Shown here in pieces: positions 36,696 to 44,313 of a stretch of DNA of 64,000 nt. A program made the translations under genes and the position numbers. How positions within the stretch are numbered: position 1 is the stretch's first letter; every line of letters begins with the position of its first letter. The DNA comes from Opitutus sp. (lineage in GTDB: Bacteria > Verrucomicrobiota > Verrucomicrobiia > Opitutales > Opitutaceae): contig JANPZY010000001.1 in the NCBI GenBank assembly GCA_024707325.1, forward strand, positions 682,001-746,000. The letters run 5' to 3'. The notes below the pieces were generated by a model, which worked only from the letters and a program-made list of their open reading frames with translations, was not told the DNA's origin and searched no databases.

Positions 36696-37544
36696 ATGAA
36701 CCCCCAACTCACGCGCCTCGTCGCGAGCGCCACGCTCGCACTGCTCATGATCTCCGCCGCGCCTGAAGCGCGCGCGCAGGGCAACTGGTTTGGCGAGTTC
36801 ATGCGCCAGCTCACCGAGCCATTTAAGAAGAAAAAGGACACGCCCGAGGAAGGCACCACGCCCGCCGCTCCCGCGCCCGCCGTCGAAGCCGATGCCGACG
36901 ACGACGAATACGCCGTGCAACGCGTGCCCGTGCACGACCCGTTCGAGAAGTTCAACCGCGCGATGTTCAAGTTCAACGACGGCGCCTACACCCACGTCGT
37001 TCGTCCCGTGAGCCGCGGCTACGAGAAAGCCGTGCCGCGCCCCGTGCGCTCCGGCATCTCGAACTTCTTCGACAACATCCGCTTTCCGGTTCGCTTCACC
37101 AGCTCCGTGCTCCAGCTGAAGTTCGGACGCGCCGGCAAAGAAACGGGCAAGTTTCTCGTCAACAGCACCGCCGGCCTCGCCGGTTTCATCCGCGTGCACG
37201 ATGAGATTCCCGCGCTCGCCGATGTGCCATCGGAAGACGTCGGTCAGGCGTTCGGCGTCTGGGGCATCAAGCCCGGTCCGTATCTCGTGGTGCCGCTCTT
37301 CGGCCCCACCAGCACGCGCGATCTCTTTGGTCGCACGGGCGACTTTTTCCTCACGCCCACCAACTGGCACATGATGGAATCCGTCGAGTGGGAAGCGCGC
37401 GTCGGCATCAACGCCCTCGACGGCGTCAGCGACTTCCCGCACCTCCTGCGCAACTACGACGACTTCAAAGCCGGCGCGCTCGACCCCTACATCGCCGTGC
37501 GCGATGGCTATCTGAACTACCGCGAAGCGCAGGTGCAGAAGTAA
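36696..37544 (+). CDS. mlaA: MlaA/VacJ-family outer-membrane protein
   Basis: 282 residues. The conserved VacJ core is clear: HDPFEKFNRAMFKFNDGAYT, VPRPVRSGISNFFDNIRFPV, GKFLVNSTAGLAGFI, EDVGQAFGVWGIKPGPYLVVPLFGPTSTRDLFG. The N-terminus is a cleavable signal ending ALLMISAAPEARAQG, with no lipobox cysteine, so unlike E. coli MlaA it is probably not a lipoprotein. Between signal and core is an Ala/Pro/Glu/Asp-rich linker of about 40 residues. Last gene of the mla operon, 1 bp after mlaC, followed by a strong terminator. Confidence 0.94.
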   Translation: MNPQLTRLVASATLALLMISAAPEARAQGNWFGEFMRQLTEPFKKKKDTPEEGTTPAAPAPAVEADADDDEYAVQRVPVHDPFEKFNRAMFKFNDGAYTHVVRPVSRGYEKAVPRPVRSGISNFFDNIRFPVRFTSSVLQLKFGRAGKETGKFLVNSTAGLAGFIRVHDEIPALADVPSEDVGQAFGVWGIKPGPYLVVPLFGPTSTRDLFGRTGDFFLTPTNWHMMESVEWEARVGINALDGVSDFPHLLRNYDDFKAGALDPYIAVRDGYLNYREAQVQK

Positions 37545-37566
37545 GCGCACTCCAACTTGTCACTCG

Positions 37567-37594
37567 AGCCCGCCGAAAACCGGCGGGCTTTTTT
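37567..37594 (+). terminator. Terminator of the mla operon
   Basis: AGCCCGCCG (37567-37575) and CGGCGGGCT (37581-37589) form a 9-bp stem with loop AAAAC, followed by a run of Ts. It lies 22 bp after the mlaA stop and just before 22-bp array 5. Confidence 0.92.
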
Positions 37595-37608
37595 GTGCGC
37601 AGGTTCGA

Positions 37609-37773
37609 TCGTGGCGCGAGTCGAGCCTCGCACCGCACCACGTCGCCCCCAAGTGCGGACCGGGTCGGGACTCGTTGCGTCCCACGTCGAGCCAAGGTCC
37701 GTCCCATGTCGGGACAAGGTGCGCGCCGGGTCGCGCCACGTGGCGGCACGAACCGCACCGCTGTGCGGATGTG
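37609..37773 (+). repeat. 22-bp phased repeat array 5 (about seven units)
   Basis: Register is exact from 37631: units at 37631, 37653, 37675, 37697, 37719 and 37741, with weaker halves on both sides. The clearest pair is GTCCGTCCCAT followed by GTCGGGACAAG at 37697, identical to units in array 4. The array lies between convergent genes (mlaA and the gene at 37780) and ends about 6 bp before the latter's stop codon. Confidence 0.88.
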
Positions 37774-37779
37774 ATGCCC

Positions 37780-38316
37780 TCAGGGCTCGAACGTGCCGAC
37801 GAACTTCACCTTCGGACGGCCGCCGTCTTCGATGCGGATGAAAAATGAGCCGAGCACGCCGGGCTCCACCCGCGCTTTGCGGGGTTTGTTTTCGTCTTTC
37901 TTCGGCGCCCAGAAGTTTCCGTCGACGACCTTCCAGCGCTGGCCGTTGGCGAGACGCAGCACGGTGCCCTTTTCATAACCGCGGAACGGGCCGAAGATCT
38001 CGGTTTCGATCGTCTCGTAATCGATCTCGGTGCCAGGCGTGAGCATCACCTTCATGCGGCCGAGAAGATTCGGTTTCTCGGTCACGAGTGCGGCGCGCAC
38101 CTTGACGGCTTCGTCTTCGCGCGCTTTCGCCACTTCGCTGCTGCGCTGGTTTTTCACGAGCTCGTTCAGGCGCGCGAGTTCGGCAGGCGAAAGCTTGTCG
38201 AGGCCGGCGGCGGCAAACTCTTCCGGCGCGAGCGTTTCGGAAAACTCCGCGGCGTGCGCAGTCAGCGTGACGAGGGCGATCAGCGACCCGAGGGCGAAGC
38301 GGAACGGCGTCTTCAT
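37780..38316 (-). CDS. Secreted protein of unknown function
   Basis: 178 residues from ATG 38316. There is a signal peptide (MKTPFRFALGSLIALVTLTA, HAAEF), then a short helical segment with LDKLSPAELARLNELVKNQ and charged residues, then a beta-rich part (YETIETEIFGPFRGYEKGTVLRL, GQRWKVVDGNFWAP) with a C-terminal SFFIRIEDGGRPKVKFVGTF. The segment KARVEPGVLGS is encoded by DNA resembling a REPIN-like arm (37856-37877). No known family is recognised. The longer frame to 38457 is rejected because the signal peptide starts at 38316. Confidence 0.7.
   Translation of the reverse strand: MKTPFRFALGSLIALVTLTAHAAEFSETLAPEEFAAAGLDKLSPAELARLNELVKNQRSSEVAKAREDEAVKVRAALVTEKPNLLGRMKVMLTPGTEIDYETIETEIFGPFRGYEKGTVLRLANGQRWKVVDGNFWAPKKDENKPRKARVEPGVLGSFFIRIEDGGRPKVKFVGTFEP
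37856..37879 (-). repeat. REPIN-like arm inside a coding sequence
   Basis: On the minus strand GGTGGAGCCCGGCGTGCTCG lies within the gene at 37780-38316 and encodes RVEPGVLGS. It matches the left arm at 27197 at most positions. Only one arm is present, so it may be a remnant or a chance match in a GC-rich gene. Confidence 0.35.
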
Positions 38317-38438
38317 GCGGGCGAGTGAGCAATGCACGCGCCACGCCGGCAACGCATTTTCCCACGGTGCCGACTCCACGCTTGCCAACACTTTCCGAGC
38401 GGCTGTCACTCTTGGCACGCATCTCATCGCGCCACTGC

Positions 38439-38912
38439 ATGCCTGGACGCTTCTCACAACTCCTCGATCCCGCTCGCATCCAACTGAAGATCGCGAACAC
38501 GAAACGCACGGCTGCGTTGCACGAAGTGGCGGCTCAGCTCGCCAGTCATCCGAGCGTGACGAATTTCGACGGTTTTTATGCGGAGTTGCTGGCGCGTGAC
38601 CGGCTCGACACGACGAGTCTCGGTCACGGTTTCGCGGTGCCGCATGCGCGGACGGAGCACGTGCAGCAGATCGTGCTCGCCGTAGGGCGGAGCGATCAGG
38701 GTGTCTTGTTCGATCAGGGCGAAACCGTGCGCGTGATGTTCATGCTCGGCACGCCGAAGAATCGCCCGGGCGACTATCTGCAGATGCTGAGCATCCTGTG
38801 CCGGCTGCTGAAGTCGCCGGACAATCGCGAGGCGTTTCTTACCGCGACCACGCCGGAGGAGTTCATCCGCGCGGTGACCGAGGCCGAGAACAAGCTCCTC
38901 GGCTCGGCCTGA
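38439..38912 (+). CDS. PTS EIIA domain protein (fructose/nitrogen type)
   Basis: 157 residues from ATG 38439 (MPGRFSQLLDPARIQLKIA). It has the type-2 EIIA fold: LHEVAAQLASHPSVTNFDGFYAELLARDRLDTTSLGHGFAVPHART, where the His in PHAR is the phosphoryl-accepting residue. VRVMFMLGTPKNRPGDYLQMLSILCRLL and FLTATTPEEFIRAV complete the fold. No sugar-specific EIIB or EIIC gene is nearby, so it is more likely a regulatory PtsN-like protein than a transporter part. It precedes corA by 24 bp. Confidence 0.87.
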   Translation: MPGRFSQLLDPARIQLKIANTKRTAALHEVAAQLASHPSVTNFDGFYAELLARDRLDTTSLGHGFAVPHARTEHVQQIVLAVGRSDQGVLFDQGETVRVMFMLGTPKNRPGDYLQMLSILCRLLKSPDNREAFLTATTPEEFIRAVTEAENKLLGSA

Positions 38913-38936
38913 TTTCCGGTTATTTCCGCTTCCGCC

Positions 38937-39905
38937 ATGATCCACTCCTTCATCTTCAGCGACGGTAAGTTGGTGGGGCGGGACTTGGAGCTCGAAGCGC
39001 TCCGGCTCGTGCGCGCCGACAAGGGCTTGCTGCTCTGGGTCGATCTCGAGAACCCCACGGACGAGGAAATCAAAGCGATCCTCGAGGGCGTGTTTCAGTT
39101 TCACCCGCTGGCGATCGAAGACTGCGTGGCGCCGAGTTCGCTGCCGAAGGTCGAGGACTACGACGACTACCTCTTCATCGTCACGCACGCGGTGGATTTC
39201 ACCCGCACGGAGAAGTTCAACACGACCGAACTCGATCTGTTTCTGGGCAAGGACTATCTCGTGTCGTTTCACCGTTCCACGATTCGGGCGATCACGGGTT
39301 ACCTCGATCGCACCGCGAAGAGCGTGGGCGTGGGCCCGCGCGGTCCGGACCGCATCGCGCACTCGCTGCTCGACATGCTCGTGGACAACTACGCGCCGGT
39401 GCTCGACGAGCTGCGCGGCGAGCTGGAGGAACTCGAGGAGCACGTGCTCGCGAAAGACGCGGGGCAGAACAAACTCGTGAGCGAACTGCTGCACGTGCGC
39501 GGCGACTTCAACACGCTGCGCCACATCGTGCGTCCGCAACGCGATGTGATCGACCGCCTCGCCCGCGGTGAAAGCAAACTCGTGCGCGCGAAGATGCTCC
39601 CCTACTTCCGCGATTTGCGCGACAACCTCATGCGTCTCGAGGACACGGCCATCAGCTACCACGAACGGTTGATGATGGCGTTCGACATTTACCTCAACAA
39701 AGCGGCCTTCGAAGCGAACGAGGGAATCAAATTCCTCACCGCGATCACCGCCGTGACGATTCCGATCATGGCGATCGGCACGTGGTATGGCATGAACTTC
39801 GAAAACATGCCCGAGCTGTCGCACGGTTATCCGTGGGCGATCGGCTGCACGATGGGCACCACGCTGCTGATGGTGATTTATCTGAAGCGCAAAGGGTGGT
39901 TCTGA
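38937..39905 (+). CDS. corA: CorA-family magnesium/divalent-cation channel
   Basis: 322 residues. A cytoplasmic alpha/beta domain and long helices (LRGELEELEEHVLAKDAGQNKLVSELLHVRGDFNTLR, MLPYFRDLRDNLMRLED) lead to two C-terminal membrane helices with the selectivity motif YGMNFENMPE (GMN) and a basic end YLKRKGWF. It is a pentameric Mg2+ (or Co2+/Ni2+) channel by family. It follows the PTS IIA gene closely, so a shared transcript is likely. Confidence 0.94.
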   Translation: MIHSFIFSDGKLVGRDLELEALRLVRADKGLLLWVDLENPTDEEIKAILEGVFQFHPLAIEDCVAPSSLPKVEDYDDYLFIVTHAVDFTRTEKFNTTELDLFLGKDYLVSFHRSTIRAITGYLDRTAKSVGVGPRGPDRIAHSLLDMLVDNYAPVLDELRGELEELEEHVLAKDAGQNKLVSELLHVRGDFNTLRHIVRPQRDVIDRLARGESKLVRAKMLPYFRDLRDNLMRLEDTAISYHERLMMAFDIYLNKAAFEANEGIKFLTAITAVTIPIMAIGTWYGMNFENMPELSHGYPWAIGCTMGTTLLMVIYLKRKGWF

Positions 39906-40093
39906 AGTTTCGCGCCCGCGCGGCGCTGCGCGCGAAAGCTCCCGCACCTTGTCGCGCTTCGGTGACTTCCGCGCTGACGGAGGGTTGCTCCACTTGCAAC
40001 TTCTGCTGCAATGCTTCGTCATCTCGCAGGAGTCGCGTCCGTTTTTGACGGTTCTTCGCGAGAGGCTTCCACTCCACCCCACGTTTCCCAACC

Positions 40094-40905
40094 TTGCCGG
40101 CCGACGTCCAGTCCTTCAGCCAGGCTTGTCGCGGGCTTTTCGCTCCCGGCCTCAGCCTGACCAACTTCGCGTCTCGCAGCTTCGCTTTTCTGCGCGGCGT
40201 GATCTCCGCCGAGTTCATCGCCTGCGGCGTGCTCGAGACGCGCGATCGTCGTCTCTCGATCGGGTTCGACACATCGCATCCGGGATTTCCCGCCGCGATG
40301 ACGGCATTCGGTGCGCTGATGGGGAAGTATCCGCTCTTCAACTTCGATCCCGCTGTTTGCGAAGGGCGTCCGTTTTCCCGGAGCCACTTTTTCTCCCCCG
40401 GCAGTTCGCGGACCTTGATATTTTCCAGGAGGTTTTCCGTCCGCTCGGAATCGACAACCACTGCGCCTTCCACGTGCCGACGACGCCAACCGAACGAATC
40501 TTTTTTGGAATCGAACGTGCCGGCGGTCCGGATTTTTCGGCGGACGATCTTTCGGTGCTCCAGTTGGCGCAGGTGCACCTCGCAGATGCGCACGCGCTCG
40601 CCCGCACGCTCGACGCACGCGGTGACGATTCGGTTGAGCCTGAGTTGCTCACGCTGGCCGGACTGACGCCGCGCGAGGCGGAAGTCCTGTCGTGGGTCAA
40701 CGAGGGCAAAAGCAACCACGAGATCTCCATGCTTCTGGGCATCGGCCTCTACACGGTGAAGGCGCACCTTGGCTCAATCTTCGACAAGACCGGATCGAGC
40801 AATCGCCTCGCCGCCATCGTCTGGGCTCGCGAAACCTGTCGCCGCTTGCGCCGGCAGGCCCCACCGCCGCGCGGTTTCGTGGACGTCGCAGCCCTCGTGG
40901 AATAG
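40094..40905 (+). CDS. LuxR-type transcriptional regulator (frameshifted mid-gene)
   Basis: The N-terminal part runs from TTG 40094 (start uncertain: PADVQSFSQACRGLF...LTNFASRSFAFLRGVIS) and is lost after about GRPFSRSHFF. The neighbouring frame then gives LPRQFADLDIFQEVFRPLGI and a complete LuxR/FixJ HTH at the C-terminus: LTPREAEVLSWVNEGKSNHE and ISMLLGIGLYTVKAHLGSIF. One extra base in TTTTT (40388-40392) or CCCCC (40395-40399) joins the two. There is no receiver domain; the N-terminal domain is unassigned. It is directly upstream of two tandem PEP-CTERM genes, which it might control. Confidence 0.8.
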
Positions 40906-40925
40906 ATCTTCCGTCATCGCCCCCC

Positions 40926-40962
40926 TCCGAAGTGCAATGGTGGCGATCCGCGTTTGTTGCTA
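40926..40962 (+). promoter_or_regulatory. Shared leader/promoter block of PEP-CTERM paralogue 1
   Basis: TCCGAAGTG, one base, AAT, then TCCGCG, and TGTTGCTA. The same three words occur at identical spacing (31 bp from TCCGAAG to TTGC) before paralogue 2 at 42150-42186. The ATG follows about 11-13 bp after TTGCTA in both. It is likely a promoter with an activator site. No standard -35/-10 can be fixed. Confidence 0.55.
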
Positions 40963-40971
40963 GACTGGTGA

Positions 40972-42093
40972 ATGCGACTTCACCGGGTGCTCCGCCGCAA
41001 CGTTTCCGTTTTCTGCGCATCACTCGCCTTCGCGACGTCCGGCCTTCACGCCGACATCATCGCCACGGATAACAATGTCCCGTCGATCATGGATGTCGGC
41101 GGCACCGAGGATGATCCTGCGACTTATATCCTCGGGCTCGCAGGCGCCATCTCCCGCGATGTCGGCAACACCGGAGCCTACGTTGGCCTCTCCTCCAGCT
41201 ACAACTTTCTCGTGGTTGCGTCCGGGTCCACGCTGACGAGCAAAGGCGGTATCGTCGGTTCGGGTTCCGCCAGCCAATACAACATGGTCGCTCTTACCGG
41301 ATCTGGCACGTCATGGGCCGCCGGTGATCGGATCGATGTGGGAAAAGACGGCAGCAACAATCACCTCTCCGTCGAGGAAGGTGCTCACATCACCGTCGGG
41401 AAGACCTATGTGGGACTCACGGGAACAGCCCACCACAACACGCTGAATATTCTCGGCGCAGGCTCCTCCATGACCGTTTCAAGCTCAACCGGTATCACTC
41501 TCGGTTCCTACGGCTCGAACAACATCCTGCGCGTTGGATACGGCGGAACGCTCACAACCGGCATGGCCTACATCGGTTTCAATGCCGGTGCGAATGACAA
41601 CGAAGCCATCGTTTACGGACGAGGCTCCACGTGGTCGCTTAAACAACTCTCCATCGCCTCCTACTTCGATGGCACCGGCAACGCGCTCACCATCGAAGAC
41701 GGCGGGCTCGTCCGCGTAAGCGGATACTATAGCTTGAACTCCGCGGTCGCCATCAACTCAAGCGACAACAATTTCCTCAACTTCAACGACGGTTTCCTCG
41801 CGATCGACGGGGACGCGACCGAGATCATCGCCGGACTCATCGACGACGGTGCTTTTCGCATCTGGGACGGCTCGACGTGGCAAATCGCGGGCGTGGACGA
41901 TCTCCTCTTCGGCTATTTTGACAACGACTCGGACGCACTCGCGTTCAGCGGCTATACCGAACTCGGCGGCTACACCATCCTCACCAACGTCGCCGGCACC
42001 GCGATCCCCGAGCCCTCCACCTACGCTGCGCTTGCCGGCTGTGCCGTGCTCGGCCTCGCGATCGCCCGCCGTTATCAGCGCGGTCGCCGCTGA
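40972..42093 (+). CDS. PEP-CTERM surface protein, tandem paralogue 1
   Basis: 373 residues: a signal peptide (ending SLAFATSGLHAD), a beta-rich Ser/Gly/Asn body with repeated strand-turn words (GSGTSWAAGDRIDVGKDGSNNHLSVEEGAHITVG, GAGSSMTVSSSTGITLG, GGTLTTGMAYIG), and a PEP-CTERM tail IPEPSTYAALAGCAVLGLAI followed by ARRYQRGRR. The repeats resemble the solenoid of surface beta-helix proteins. It is about as long as and clearly similar along its length to the next gene, so the two arose by tandem duplication. Processing by the exosortase at 2.1 kb is inferred. Confidence 0.88.
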   Translation: MRLHRVLRRNVSVFCASLAFATSGLHADIIATDNNVPSIMDVGGTEDDPATYILGLAGAISRDVGNTGAYVGLSSSYNFLVVASGSTLTSKGGIVGSGSASQYNMVALTGSGTSWAAGDRIDVGKDGSNNHLSVEEGAHITVGKTYVGLTGTAHHNTLNILGAGSSMTVSSSTGITLGSYGSNNILRVGYGGTLTTGMAYIGFNAGANDNEAIVYGRGSTWSLKQLSIASYFDGTGNALTIEDGGLVRVSGYYSLNSAVAINSSDNNFLNFNDGFLAIDGDATEIIAGLIDDGAFRIWDGSTWQIAGVDDLLFGYFDNDSDALAFSGYTELGGYTILTNVAGTAIPEPSTYAALAGCAVLGLAIARRYQRGRR

Positions 42094-42149
42094 TCCTCGA
42101 GGTCAAATACCAACTGAAGCAGTGAGCTGCAGGGGCCATTTGCGCCCCC

Positions 42150-42186
42150 TCCGAAGTGGAATACCCGTTGTCCGCGGCTGTTGCTA
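42150..42186 (+). promoter_or_regulatory. Shared leader/promoter block of PEP-CTERM paralogue 2
   Basis: TCCGAAGTGGAAT... TCCGCG...TGTTGCTA matches the block before paralogue 1 with the same 31-bp spacing. The sequence between the matching words has diverged, which suggests the words themselves are under selection. Confidence 0.55.
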
Positions 42187-42196
42187 AGGTGGCGGC

Positions 42197-43366
42197 ATGA
42201 CTTTCCAGAAGGTTTCCCGCTTCGCCGTTCTCGCCCTCTTTGCGTCCGCTGCTCCGAGCCTCCACGCGGGTCTCCTCGCCACGGACGAAAACCTCCCGGC
42301 AAGCATGAGCTGGGGTGGCACGGAGGACGATCCCGCCATCTACATCCTCGGAACCGAAGGCGCGGTCACTCGCGACATTGGCGCCACGTATGCCTATGTC
42401 GGCTTCGGCTCGAGCTACAACCAACTGACGATCCAGTCCGGCTCCACCCTCATCGGCAACCAAGGCGTCGTCGGCTATTTCGACACCTCCACCCACAACA
42501 CCGTCAGAGTCACCGGTCCAGGGTCTTCCTGGATCGTCGGCGACTCCAACCCCGCTACAACAACCGACGGCTGGTTCGAAGTCGGAAGCTACGGCAGCCA
42601 CAACCAAGTTACGGTCGAAAATGGTGCGCACCTCTCTGCTCAACTCGTCGGCTACATCGGAAAGGCAAATGGAGCCAACTATAACAGCCTCCGCGTGATC
42701 GGATCTGGCACGACGATGACCGTCGGATTCATGGGGCTGAATCTCGGCTCCAGCGCAGGCCATTACAACACGCTCCACGTGGGCGACGGAGCGACGCTCA
42801 CAGTGGACGGATCGTTCCACTTGGCGAGCTATGGTGGCGGCGATCACAACGCGGCCTTCGTCTACGGCCCAGGGTCCATAATCTCCATGACCCAACTCGC
42901 GGTCGGTGTATCAGGAGGCACAGGAAACTCACTGACGCTCCAAGACGGAGGACTCGTGCGCATCAGCGACTACTGGAATATCAACTACGCTCTCAAAGTC
43001 GATTCTGACACGGACAACTTCATCAACTTCGCGGACGGCTTCATCGCGATCGAAGGCGATGCGACCCATATCATCGCCGATCTCATCGACGACGGTGCTT
43101 TCCGAATCTGGGATGGCTCCACCTGGAAAATCGCGGGCCTCGACGACATGCTCTTCGGCTATTTTGCCGACGACGCAGACGCGTTCGCGTTCAGCAGCTA
43201 CTCGGACCTCGGCGGCTACACCATCGTCACCAATCTCGCCGGCACCGCGATCCCCGAGCCCTCCACGTATGCGGCGCTGGCTGGCTGTGCGGTGCTTGGA
43301 CTCGCGATCGTTCGTCGCTATCGCCGCAAAAGCGGGTCGAGCGACGCTCCCCAAACGCGAAACTGA
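42197..43366 (+). CDS. PEP-CTERM surface protein, tandem paralogue 2
   Basis: 389 residues, paralogous to the gene at 40972. Shared blocks include AT(D/E)N.P.SM..GGTEDDPA.YILG near the N-terminus, DGGLVR(V/I)S.YY/WN, FLNFNDGFLAIDGDAT / FINFADGFIAIEGDAT, LIDDGAFRIWDGSTW.IAG.DD(L/M)LFGYF and the tail AGTAIPEPSTYAALAGCAVL followed by GLAI. A signal peptide is present (ALFASAAPSLHAG). The most variable part is the central beta-helix, as expected for surface-exposed regions. Confidence 0.88.
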   Translation: MTFQKVSRFAVLALFASAAPSLHAGLLATDENLPASMSWGGTEDDPAIYILGTEGAVTRDIGATYAYVGFGSSYNQLTIQSGSTLIGNQGVVGYFDTSTHNTVRVTGPGSSWIVGDSNPATTTDGWFEVGSYGSHNQVTVENGAHLSAQLVGYIGKANGANYNSLRVIGSGTTMTVGFMGLNLGSSAGHYNTLHVGDGATLTVDGSFHLASYGGGDHNAAFVYGPGSIISMTQLAVGVSGGTGNSLTLQDGGLVRISDYWNINYALKVDSDTDNFINFADGFIAIEGDATHIIADLIDDGAFRIWDGSTWKIAGLDDMLFGYFADDADAFAFSSYSDLGGYTIVTNLAGTAIPEPSTYAALAGCAVLGLAIVRRYRRKSGSSDAPQTRN

Positions 43367-43403
43367 TTTCGTAGTTGGTCCGCGAGTTGCATGGGCGAAC
43401 GTC

Positions 43404-43763
43404 ATGGAAATCGTCCGCCTCGCTGACCAACCCGCCTACGTCGCACCCGATCGCGCCATCGCACGCCAGATCGCCGCGCCGGGAAACTCACGCCTGCGTT
43501 CGCACAGCATCGCGCACATCACGATCCCTGCGGGCGCGAGCGTGACGCCGCATGTTCACCGTGTGACCGAGGAGGTTTATCACGTCGTATCCGGAGGCGG
43601 ACTCATGCACCTCGCCGGTGAGGAAGCGGAGCTCGGGCCCGGCGAGACGGTCGTGATTCATCCGGGCGAGCGGCACGCGATCACGGCGCATGCCGAGAGC
43701 GATCTCGTGATGATCGTCACCTGCGTGCCGGCGTGGTCCGCCGAAGATCAGTTCTTCGACTGA
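43404..43763 (+). CDS. Cupin-domain protein
   Basis: 119 residues from ATG 43404 (MEIVRLADQPAYVAPD). Cupin motif 1 is visible as ITIPAGASVTPHVHRVTEEVYHVVSG (G-x5-HxH-x3,4-E-x6-G) and motif 2 as LGPGETVVIHPGERHAI. The metal ligands His, His, Glu and the second-motif His are all kept. It is probably a small metal-binding isomerase, dioxygenase or sensor; the substrate is unknown. It is 38 bp downstream of PEP-CTERM paralogue 2. Confidence 0.88.
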   Translation: MEIVRLADQPAYVAPDRAIARQIAAPGNSRLRSHSIAHITIPAGASVTPHVHRVTEEVYHVVSGGGLMHLAGEEAELGPGETVVIHPGERHAITAHAESDLVMIVTCVPAWSAEDQFFD

Positions 43764-43769
43764 GTCGCG

Positions 43770-44237
43770 TCAGGCCACGCGAATCTCGGGCTCGTGCTCG
43801 ACGGGAAATTTCACCGAGCGCGCGATGAAGCAAAACCGGTGCGCCTCGGTGTGGAGCGCGCGCGCCTTGGCCGCGTCGCCACCAGCAGCGATCGTCACAT
43901 GCGGGCGGAGAACAACCCGCACAAACTCTCCCGCACCGTCGGGCGTCTCGTTCATGAAACCTTCCGCGTCGTCGCGGTAGTCCGTGACCACGATCGCGTT
44001 GACCGAGCAGAGGTGGAGATACCACAGCATGTGGCAACCGGAGAGACTCGCGACGAGGAGTTCTTCGGGGTTGTAGCGGCTCGGATCGCCGCGGAACGCG
44101 GGATCGCTGGACGCCGCGATCGACGGCTTGTTGCCCGCGGAGACAACGTGATCGCGGCGATAGCTGCGGTAGTTCTGTGTGCCGGCGCCATCGTTGCCGG
44201 TCCACTCGACGCGGGTGGTGTAGCGGTGCTGTTTCAT
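43770..44237 (-). CDS. OsmC/Ohr-family peroxide-related protein
   Basis: 155 residues from ATG 44237 (MKQHRYTTRVEWTGNDGAGT). OsmC features: a strand-rich N-terminal half, FRGDPSRYNPEELLVASLSGC with the first redox Cys at the start of the central helix, and HRFCFIARSVKFPVEHEPEI carrying the second Cys. OsmC and Ohr proteins reduce organic hydroperoxides with a Cys pair. Whether this one is a peroxidase cannot be told from the sequence alone. It is convergent with the cupin gene. Confidence 0.87.
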   Translation of the reverse strand: MKQHRYTTRVEWTGNDGAGTQNYRSYRRDHVVSAGNKPSIAASSDPAFRGDPSRYNPEELLVASLSGCHMLWYLHLCSVNAIVVTDYRDDAEGFMNETPDGAGEFVRVVLRPHVTIAAGGDAAKARALHTEAHRFCFIARSVKFPVEHEPEIRVA

Positions 44238-44267
44238 GATTTTGAAGCGGCCAAAAAAAGCAGGCGC

Positions 44268-44296
44268 AAAAAAGGCCGGCGGAGATCCGCCGGCCT
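44268..44296 (-). terminator. Terminator of the deoxyhypusine-synthase-like gene (minus strand)
   Basis: On the minus strand AGGCCGGCGGA, loop TC, TCCGCCGGCCT is followed by TTTTTT. It lies 18 bp after the stop of the gene at 44314. Confidence 0.93.
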
Positions 44297-44313
44297 GGAG
44301 TGAAGGGAGACGC

